Translations under genes and position numbers: made by a program
From: Nitrospiraceae bacterium
Lineage (GTDB): Bacteria > Nitrospirota > Thermodesulfovibrionia > UBA6902
DNA length: 5,886 bases
Assembly (NCBI GenBank): GCA_020354155.1
Contig: CP070644.1
Location: forward strand, 1,279,349-1,285,234
Reading direction: 5' to 3'
Notes under the pieces: generated by a model
Told to the model about the DNA's origin: nothing
The model's database searches: none
Seen by the model: the letters and a program-made list of their open reading frames with translations, nothing else
In this document: positions 1 to 4,963 of the stretch, one piece after another
Layout of the letters: each line of letters begins with the position of its first letter
Numbering within the stretch: the stretch's first letter is position 1

Positions 1-1
1 A

Positions 2-748
2 ATAAAGTTCCTCGCTGCCCTTGGTATTCCCGGTGCATGTTTTCTCCATGGATACGCAGGATTTATCTTTGGTTCAGTCAAGGCCAATGCACTATGGATG
101 TCGCCGCTTATGCCGGTCATTTTTATTATGTCTGCTATCGTCTCCGGAATTGCCCTTTGCATGCTTACGGACATCATCATTATGGAATGGCAGAAATTCA
201 GAATCAAGCACACCAGGAAGAAAGCGAAAATAAGCGCAGAGGAAGTTGCCGGTGCTGAGATCGACGTTGTGAGGAAGTCTGCAAAATATCTTGTCGGGGC
301 AATGATTGCAGCCCTTGTTCTCGAGCTTGTTGACCTGATATTCAGGGGGTATACGGCAATGAAGTCTTGGGATATCCTTCGTCATGTTATTTACGATATG
401 GATTTTACCAAGATATTTATCATGCAGTACGGTATTGGAAACCTGTTACCTTTTATATTGCTTCTTATGCCGAAATTAACAGTGAAGAGAGCGGCGCTTG
501 CCACGACACTCGTGTTGTTTGGTGTATTCATGATGAGGTGGAATGTTGTCATTGGCGGGCAGGCATTCTCTAACTCCTTTGCCGGTTACATGCACTATCA
601 TTTGCCGATTATTCCCCATAATGCGGAAACCTTCAAAGAAGGGGTATTAGGAGCACTTTTTATGGGAGCCCTGCCTTTTGTGTTGTTTTATTTCTTTAAT
701 AAAATCATACCGGCAATCAAATATATAAAACCAGTCGATAATCAATAG
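2..748 (+). CDS. NrfD/PsrC-family quinone-interacting membrane subunit (NrfD-1), 5'-truncated
   Basis: The reading frame is open from the left edge (base 2) to the TAG at 746-748, giving 248 residues of the C-terminal part. The visible part is strongly hydrophobic with about six membrane segments. One pair (about residues 1-27 and 34-60) carries the family pattern of an IP-x5-H helix followed by a tryptophan and an S-A-x-x-SG-x-AL stretch. A charged loop (about 62-93) follows, then further helices. RWNVVIGGQ at 179-187 is a C-terminal signature of NrfD-type proteins. The family anchors periplasmic Fe-S or molybdoenzyme modules and exchanges electrons with the quinone pool. The ATG at 97-99 lies inside a conserved helix and is not the real start. 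Its partner proteins probably lie upstream, outside the window. The tail (KPVDNQ) is short. No clear terminator follows. Family assignment is confident; exact subfamily and electron direction are unknown. Confidence 0.88.
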   Translation: MKFLAALGIPGACFLHGYAGFIFGSVKANALWMSPLMPVIFIMSAIVSGIALCMLTDIIIMEWQKFRIKHTRKKAKISAEEVAGAEIDVVRKSAKYLVGAMIAALVLELVDLIFRGYTAMKSWDILRHVIYDMDFTKIFIMQYGIGNLLPFILLLMPKLTVKRAALATTLVLFGVFMMRWNVVIGGQAFSNSFAGYMHYHLPIIPHNAETFKEGVLGALFMGALPFVLFYFFNKIIPAIKYIKPVDNQ

Positions 749-783
749 AATTTTACAAAAACACCTGATAAAATAATCTTATA

Positions 784-812
784 TTGACATAAATTAATTT
801 ATCTGTTAGATT
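784..812 (+). promoter_or_regulatory. Sigma70-like promoter upstream of the Rieske/cytochrome b genes
   Basis: TTGACA at 784-789 is a perfect -35 box. A 17-base spacer leads to TAGATT at 807-812, which matches four of six bases of the -10 consensus. A TG at 804-805 one base before the -10 gives an extended -10 element. Transcription would start near 819, leaving a leader of under 20 bases that still holds the GGGGAGG ribosome-binding site (826-832). If used, the Rieske, cytochrome b and pentaheme genes can be expressed apart from NrfD-1. The AT-rich surroundings raise the chance of a coincidental match. Confidence 0.5.
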
Positions 813-836
813 TTAAAAAATTTCAGGGGAGGACGA

Positions 837-1241
837 ATGAAGAGGCGAAGTTTTCTAGGGGTTTTAGGCACCATATTTGGTGTAACCGCATTCGGGTCTG
901 TTGCCTATCCATTATTGAGATATCTCGGACCGCCGCAGGCTAAAATAGATGCCGGCAAGCAGAGTTTCAAAAAAGCTGATGTCGGAGATGCCAGAGAAAT
1001 CGTCTTTCAAAATACTCCAGCAATCATCATTAACAGACCGGGCAAGGGTTATATAGCCCTTTCACGGGTTTGTACCCACCTTGGCTGTCTGATAGATTAT
1101 GACAGGAAAAGTAAAAAGCTTATCTGCCCCTGTCATGCAGGTTTTTTCAATCTTGAAGGCAGGGTTGAATCCGGACCGCCACCAAAAGCACTGACAACAT
1201 TTCCTCTCAGGGTAGAGGGGGAAGACATTATAATAGGATAG
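837..1241 (+). CDS. Rieske 2Fe-2S protein of a bc-type complex, Tat-exported
   Basis: This 134-residue protein is the Rieske subunit that takes the first electron from quinol at the outer quinone site of a bc/b6f-type complex and passes it to a c-type cytochrome. A twin-arginine signal (R3-R4-S-F-L) precedes a single uncleaved hydrophobic anchor (about 8-28), the usual topology. Box I is CTHLGC (79-84), with cluster ligands C79 and H81. Box II is CPCH (97-100), with ligands C97 and H100. C84 and C99 should form the stabilising disulfide. GPPP at 113-116 is the Pro loop. Box II continues A-G-F-F rather than the common G-S-x-Y/F, so the Ser and Tyr hydrogen-bond donors to the cluster are absent and a lower potential is predicted. 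It is at the short end for the family. The start is fixed by GGGGAGG at 826-832 and the Tat motif. Cytochrome b follows after 7 bases. Confidence 0.95.
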   Translation: MKRRSFLGVLGTIFGVTAFGSVAYPLLRYLGPPQAKIDAGKQSFKKADVGDAREIVFQNTPAIIINRPGKGYIALSRVCTHLGCLIDYDRKSKKLICPCHAGFFNLEGRVESGPPPKALTTFPLRVEGEDIIIG

Positions 1242-1248
1242 GAATACT

Positions 1249-2346
1249 ATGTGGCAAAAATTAAAAGACGGCATTGAGATCAGAATAGGACTGACGGATT
1301 TAATTGAGAACAGGCTGAGACAGTATCGAGTGCCCTCTGATACCAACATTTTTTACACCCTTGGTATTGTGACCATGGCTGCCTATGTGGTGCAGGCAAT
1401 TACCGGCTATTTTCTGCTCATGTATTATGTACCCCACTCTGAGCATGCTTTCAGAAGTGTTCAGGATATTATGACCATCATTCCCTTTGGATGGTTTGTA
1501 CGAATGGTTCATATGGTTGCTGCCAATCTCATGGTGGCCCTTCTCTTTATTCATTTTATTTCCATATTCTTTATGGGCAGTTATAAAAAACCCAGAGAAA
1601 TTACCTGGCTTGCCGGAGGACTGCTGCTGTTGGTTACCCTTGCATTCTGTCTCAGCGGTTACCTTCTTCCCTGGAGCCAGAGGAGTTATTGGGCTACTAC
1701 CATTGTCTCCAACCTTCCGACGGCATTCCCTGTTATAGGAGATGCCCTTGCGAATCTGCTTCGCGGCGGAGACTCTGTAACAGGTGTAACACTGACTCGG
1801 TTTTTTTCCCTTCACGTAGGGTTTCTGCCTCCGGTGTTTCTGTCAATAGTCGGACTGCATATTTTTCTCGTCTGGCGCATCGGCCTTTCTGTTCCGCCCC
1901 TGAGCCAATCTGCTGAAGAAGAAAGTGAGTGGACAGAATTCAGGCATGCGACCTATTCCCGAAGTTACCCCTTTTACCCGAACTTTCTGCTGAAGGAAGT
2001 ATCAATGATTATGCTCTTTCTTGCAGTCACTTTTTTCATCATGTCCTTCATGCCCACCCTGTTTTTGCCTGAAGCTGCGACAACTCCCGCAGACCCATTG
2101 AATACTCCGGCAGACATCAAGCCTGAATGGTATTTCCTTGCACCGTACCAGATGCTGAAAATGATACCCAATAAATTTCTGGGAATCAGTCTGCAGATCA
2201 TTGCGATCATCGTATTTCTATTCTGGCCATTTTTTGATACCAGAGCAGAGAGAAATATAATGAAACGACCTCTGATATTTGGCTTATTTCTCGTACTGCT
2301 GGCTTTGTGGTTCTTACTAACCTATTGGGGGAGGTACTCAGCGTGA
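1249..2346 (+). CDS. Cytochrome b of a Rieske/cytochrome b complex (b6 and subunit-IV parts fused)
   Basis: This 365-residue integral membrane protein carries two b hemes and the quinone sites. Heme ligands H88/H102 and H189/H204 are visible; the 14- and 15-residue separations are those of cytochrome b6, not mitochondrial cytochrome b (14 and 14). The N-terminal part follows b6 closely (NIFY-x-LG at 33-39, KKPRE-x-TW at 113-120, LPW at 140-142). A polar linker (about 213-247) leads to a subunit-IV-like part with PADPLNTP (280-287), the outer quinone-site motif PEWYF (292-296) and PNKFLG (307-312). About seven membrane helices are predicted, with no eighth. T37 replaces the cysteine that binds heme c_i in b6. 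PWSQ at 141-144 replaces PWDQ. The ribosome-binding site AGGA (1240-1243) overlaps the end of the Rieske gene. The next start overlaps this stop codon. Function is near certain; the physiological acceptor is not. Confidence 0.96.
   Translation: MWQKLKDGIEIRIGLTDLIENRLRQYRVPSDTNIFYTLGIVTMAAYVVQAITGYFLLMYYVPHSEHAFRSVQDIMTIIPFGWFVRMVHMVAANLMVALLFIHFISIFFMGSYKKPREITWLAGGLLLLVTLAFCLSGYLLPWSQRSYWATTIVSNLPTAFPVIGDALANLLRGGDSVTGVTLTRFFSLHVGFLPPVFLSIVGLHIFLVWRIGLSVPPLSQSAEEESEWTEFRHATYSRSYPFYPNFLLKEVSMIMLFLAVTFFIMSFMPTLFLPEAATTPADPLNTPADIKPEWYFLAPYQMLKMIPNKFLGISLQIIAIIVFLFWPFFDTRAERNIMKRPLIFGLFLVLLALWFLLTYWGRYSA
2327..2334 (+). promoter_or_regulatory. Ribosome-binding site that sets the GTG start of the pentaheme cytochrome
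   Basis: GGGGGAGG lies eight bases before GTG at 2343-2345, inside the last codons of cytochrome b. The GTG overlaps the TGA stop of cytochrome b (2344-2346). Starting there yields a clean signal peptide. An in-frame ATG at 2307 would add 12 residues and has no comparable ribosome-binding site. Translation of the two genes is probably coupled. Confidence 0.8.
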
Positions 2347-3194
2347 GATATATCTATATCCTTTCACTTGTCATACTAGTTTCGGCTGCCACAACTGCCT
2401 CCGCAGGGTATAGGGAGATATTTGAAAAAGAATTTCTGAGTAAACCCTGGAGCACTGATATTGTTGCTGAAAGCTCATGCATTGAGTGTCATACCTCAGA
2501 GGTCATGGATGAGAAGTTCAGAAGTATCCCCCAGGACTGGAGGGTGAGCTGGCATGCACAGAATAATGTTTCATGCCATGACTGCCACGGTGGTGACAGT
2601 GAAGATGCTTCGATGGCAATGTCACATAAGCGGGGATTTATCGGATCACCCAACTATACGGACATCCCTGATATGTGTGGTAAGTGCCATATTGGGATTC
2701 TGAAGAACTATGTAGAGAGCGGCCATGGTAAGGCGCTCATCGAAGAAGGGACAGGTCCAAACTGTATAACCTGCCATGGTTCCCATAACGTACAGAAAGT
2801 CCATATTGATATTATTAATGCCCAGCTCTGTTCCAAATGTCATCCCTATGAGCGGGCAAAAATCATGAAGCAGGCACTCTTTCTGACGGACAAGAAGATT
2901 GAAAGCATTGAGGACGACCTGGCAGACCTGAGAAAACAGGGCGTCTATCCTGACAGGGAAGAGAAGAGTTTATTTAATACCCAGGCACAGTTCCGTACAC
3001 TTTTTCATACCATAGACGTGGCAGTTGTCAAGGATAAAACAAACTTCTTTACCAGTGAGTTGAATGGCATTGAAGATGAAATCAAGGCTACCTTTGAGGA
3101 GCTGAGTTTCAGAAAGAAATTCTCCACCTTTCTCATGCTGATCTTTGCAGGCTCGTGGGCAATCATAACGTTGATCATACGCTCCAAGGATTAA
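2343..3194 (+). CDS. Pentaheme c-type cytochrome with coiled stalk and C-terminal membrane anchor
   Basis: This 283-residue protein has five CxxCH heme sites, with cysteines starting at 46, 78, 112, 141 and 163 (numbered from the GTG start as Met1). A signal peptide (1-21, likely cut after ASA) places it outside the cytoplasmic membrane. Five other histidines lie in the heme domain (H71, H95, H128, H148, H154), enough for bis-histidine ligation of all five hemes. After heme five comes a heme-free, charged, probably helical region (about 170-258), then one hydrophobic segment (about 260-279) ending in RSKD, likely a C-terminal anchor. Directly after Rieske and cytochrome b, it sits where cytochrome c1 or f would be expected, so it is the best candidate electron acceptor for the Rieske protein (inference). 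It shows GSH and HGKAL motifs seen in multiheme cytochromes of the c554/NrfB-like kind. I do not recognise an exact family. Confidence 0.9.
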   Translation: MRYIYILSLVILVSAATTASAGYREIFEKEFLSKPWSTDIVAESSCIECHTSEVMDEKFRSIPQDWRVSWHAQNNVSCHDCHGGDSEDASMAMSHKRGFIGSPNYTDIPDMCGKCHIGILKNYVESGHGKALIEEGTGPNCITCHGSHNVQKVHIDIINAQLCSKCHPYERAKIMKQALFLTDKKIESIEDDLADLRKQGVYPDREEKSLFNTQAQFRTLFHTIDVAVVKDKTNFFTSELNGIEDEIKATFEELSFRKKFSTFLMLIFAGSWAIITLIIRSKD

Positions 3195-3235
3195 TTCTGC
3201 TGTACACCAACGCATTGGGCTGAAGCAATTTTATT

Positions 3236-3253
3236 GACAGAAAATATGCTGTC
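3236..3253. repeat. Short inverted repeat in the intergenic gap
   Basis: GACAG (3236-3240) and CTGTC (3249-3253) are perfect inverted arms with an 8-base AT-rich centre; a T-G pair can extend the stem by one. It overlaps a TTGACA hexamer at 3234-3239. It is not followed by a T run, so it is not an intrinsic terminator. It could be an operator or chance. Confidence 0.2.
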
Positions 3254-3303
3254 GCGGATATCACAACACTGCTGCCAATTATTTAATTTATACCTTTCTC
3301 TAC

Positions 3304-3330
3304 TTGCAAAAAAAAACATCATCATATAAT
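3304..3330 (+). promoter_or_regulatory. Candidate promoter for the tetraheme/ferredoxin/NrfD genes
   Basis: TATAAT at 3325-3330 is a perfect -10 box. TTGCAA at 3304-3309 matches four of six -35 bases, but the spacer of 15 is short. A run of nine A lies at 3308-3316. The site is in the 209-base AT-rich gap (3195-3403) between the pentaheme and tetraheme genes and would give a leader of roughly 65 bases. AT-rich context makes a chance TATAAT fairly likely. A separate TTGACA at 3234-3239 has only a poor -10 (GATATC) at 17 bases. Confidence 0.35.
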
Positions 3331-3403
3331 ATATTTAAATCTATTTATAAGTAATATTAATAGCTACAGCAGTACATCACTATGAATCAGAGAAAGGATA
3401 TTC

Positions 3404-4030
3404 ATGGTATTCAATATGCTAAAAATCAGGAGTATCAAATCAGCCGGTTGGAAACGGATGGGAGTTTATTTTGTTTTATCTGCAGTGTTGATCATGAATG
3501 CAAACCTTTTTGCAGCAGACGATATTCCGGACTACTTTGTTCCTCCTCCTCCCTTTTCAGAGGATATCTTTCCCTGCTCTGACTGTCACGCTGATATGGA
3601 AGTGAATGAGACCCGGAGAGAACTGGATGCCCATGAGGACATCGTGCTGAAACATGCAGAAGGGCAGAGGTGGTGCCTTGACTGTCACAACCCCAATGAC
3701 AGAGATAGACTGAGGCTTGTAAGTGGGCAGCTCATTTCATTTGAGGAATCATATTCACTGTGCGGGCAGTGTCACGGCACTATTTTCCGCGACTGGAAGG
3801 CTGGTGTACATGGGACGAGAACAGGTTTCTGGAATGGTACAAAACAGTACCGTCTTTGTGTACATTGCCACAATCCACACTCTCCACGGTTTCAACCTCT
3901 GGAGCCGCTGCCTCCTCCGATCAGGCCCGATGACCTTAAGTTTACCCAGTCTCAGGGTACAGAGATCCCGAAAAATCCATTAAACAGCATTTCAAAACCG
4001 GAGAGTAACCATGCCAAAGAAAAACACTAA
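3404..4030 (+). CDS. Secreted tetraheme c-type cytochrome
   Basis: This 208-residue protein has four CxxCH heme sites, with cysteines starting at 58, 91, 120 and 152. The start at 3404 is chosen for GAAAGGA at 3392-3398, five bases upstream; internal ATGs at 3416 and 3458 have weaker upstream sites. The N-terminus is a long basic stretch and then a hydrophobic core (about 19-37), a signal peptide probably cut after LFA (37). H77, H84, H136 and H159 are the only other histidines in the heme core, exactly enough for bis-histidine ligation of four hemes. The mature protein begins with a proline run (47-50) and ends in a proline-rich, polar tail (about 163-208) without a membrane segment, so it is probably held by partners. 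Its gene overlaps the ferredoxin gene by 20 bases. A role passing electrons between the ferredoxin/NrfD module and other cytochromes is inferred, as for cytochrome subunits of Nrf, Hmc or alternative complex III systems. Confidence 0.9.
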   Translation: MVFNMLKIRSIKSAGWKRMGVYFVLSAVLIMNANLFAADDIPDYFVPPPPFSEDIFPCSDCHADMEVNETRRELDAHEDIVLKHAEGQRWCLDCHNPNDRDRLRLVSGQLISFEESYSLCGQCHGTIFRDWKAGVHGTRTGFWNGTKQYRLCVHCHNPHSPRFQPLEPLPPPIRPDDLKFTQSQGTEIPKNPLNSISKPESNHAKEKH

Positions 4031-4943
4031 GAATCCTTGTTCCAAAACAGTCCGTAGAAGAACTTTTTTAAAGGGGGCTGCAGTAGGGCTGGCTTCTTTT
4101 GCCCTGCCTCCTGCACAGGCTGATGCTACTTTTTGGGAGTCCTTCTTTCAGAAACATTTCAGGGAGATGAATGAAGATGAACTGAAGAGCGTCATGACTC
4201 GACTCGAGGAGGAATACCGGGAAGAATACGATGTGCAATTTAACATCAAGGCAACCAAACCCATTGACGGGGTTCAATACGGCTATGGGCTTGACCTTTC
4301 AAGGTGCATCGGGTGCAGGCGATGTGTATATGCCTGCGTAGGGGAAAATAATCAATCCCGGGATCCGCAAATACACTGGATATCGGTGCTTCAGTTTGAA
4401 AAAGGACACAAGTGGGTCAATATATTTGAAGAGGCAACGAAGTATTATAATCCGAACGAGGTTCCGGAAGAGGAGTACTTTTACATGCCTGTCCAGTGTC
4501 AGCAATGCGAAAACCCTCCCTGTGTCAAGGTCTGTCCCACAAAAGCCACGTGGAAGGAGCGGGACGGCATAACCGTTGTCGATTATAACTGGTGTATTGG
4601 CTGCAGGTACTGTATGGCTGCATGTCCCTATGGGGCGCGTCGTTTCAACTGGGGCAAACCAAGGGTCTCAAAGGAAGAATACAATGCAGATGTGCACTAT
4701 CTTGGCAACCGTCCGAGATACAAGGGTGTTGTTGAGAAATGTACCTTCTGTATCCAGCGCACACGAGAAGAACCCGGCAGGTACCCGGCATGTGTTGAGA
4801 TATGTCCTGTGGGTGCAAGAAAGTTCGGCAACCTGCTGGATCCGCACAGCGAGATACGGTACTGTATTGAGAACAAGAGGGTGTTCCGTCTGAAAGAGGA
4901 CCTGAACACATCACCAAAATTTTACTATTTCTTTGCAACATAA
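4011..4943 (+). CDS. Tat-exported ferredoxin subunit with four [4Fe-4S] clusters (NrfC/PsrB/HybA-like)
   Basis: This 310-residue protein is the Fe-S wire of an NrfD-linked module. A consensus twin-arginine signal (R16-R17-T-F-L-K) and hydrophobic stretch to about residue 37 export it folded. A charged helical segment (about 50-73) precedes the ferredoxin domain. Sixteen cysteines supply four clusters: C99/C102/C105/C109, C163/C166/C171/C175, C195/C198/C201/C205 and C244/C247/C261/C265; as in this family, ligands of adjacent motifs are probably exchanged between clusters. There is a roughly 50-residue insert between motifs one and two. No C-terminal membrane anchor is seen, unlike HybA, so attachment should be through NrfD. 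The ribosome-binding site GGAG (4000-4003) lies within the end of the tetraheme gene. NrfD-2 follows after 20 bases. No molybdopterin catalytic subunit is present in the window. Confidence 0.95.
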   Translation: MPKKNTKNPCSKTVRRRTFLKGAAVGLASFALPPAQADATFWESFFQKHFREMNEDELKSVMTRLEEEYREEYDVQFNIKATKPIDGVQYGYGLDLSRCIGCRRCVYACVGENNQSRDPQIHWISVLQFEKGHKWVNIFEEATKYYNPNEVPEEEYFYMPVQCQQCENPPCVKVCPTKATWKERDGITVVDYNWCIGCRYCMAACPYGARRFNWGKPRVSKEEYNADVHYLGNRPRYKGVVEKCTFCIQRTREEPGRYPACVEICPVGARKFGNLLDPHSEIRYCIENKRVFRLKEDLNTSPKFYYFFAT

Positions 4944-4963
4944 TTTGTGTAAGGAGAAAATAA

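Noticed and set aside
98..748. NrfD-1 as a complete 216-residue protein starting at the ATG near base 98
   Set aside because: The frame stays open to the left edge and the upstream residues complete a conserved NrfD helix (IP-x5-H), so the gene is truncated by the window.
749..836. Terminator after NrfD-1
   Set aside because: No stem of useful length was found in this AT-rich gap; read-through into the Rieske gene remains possible.
1300..1815. 171-residue minus-strand open frame
   Set aside because: It is antisense to the well-supported cytochrome b gene, is rich in unlikely composition and shows no recognisable motif.
2307..2345. ATG at 2307 as start of the pentaheme cytochrome
   Set aside because: It adds 12 residues overlapping cytochrome b and lacks a good ribosome-binding site, whereas GTG at 2343 has GGGGGAGG upstream and gives a normal signal peptide.
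3205..3237. Possible terminator after the pentaheme gene
   Set aside because: Only four-base stems can be formed (CCAA/TTGG or ATTG/CAAT) and the T run is short, which is too weak to call.
3197..3372. Eight-base inverted repeat CTGCTGTA (3197-3204) and TACAGCAG (3365-3372)
   Set aside because: The arms are about 160 bases apart and short enough to be chance. No mobile-element gene or target-site duplication lies between them.
3382..3582. 66-residue plus-strand frame with several cysteines
   Set aside because: It is out of frame with the tetraheme cytochrome, has no CxxCH and has no separate ribosome-binding context that outweighs the overlapping gene.
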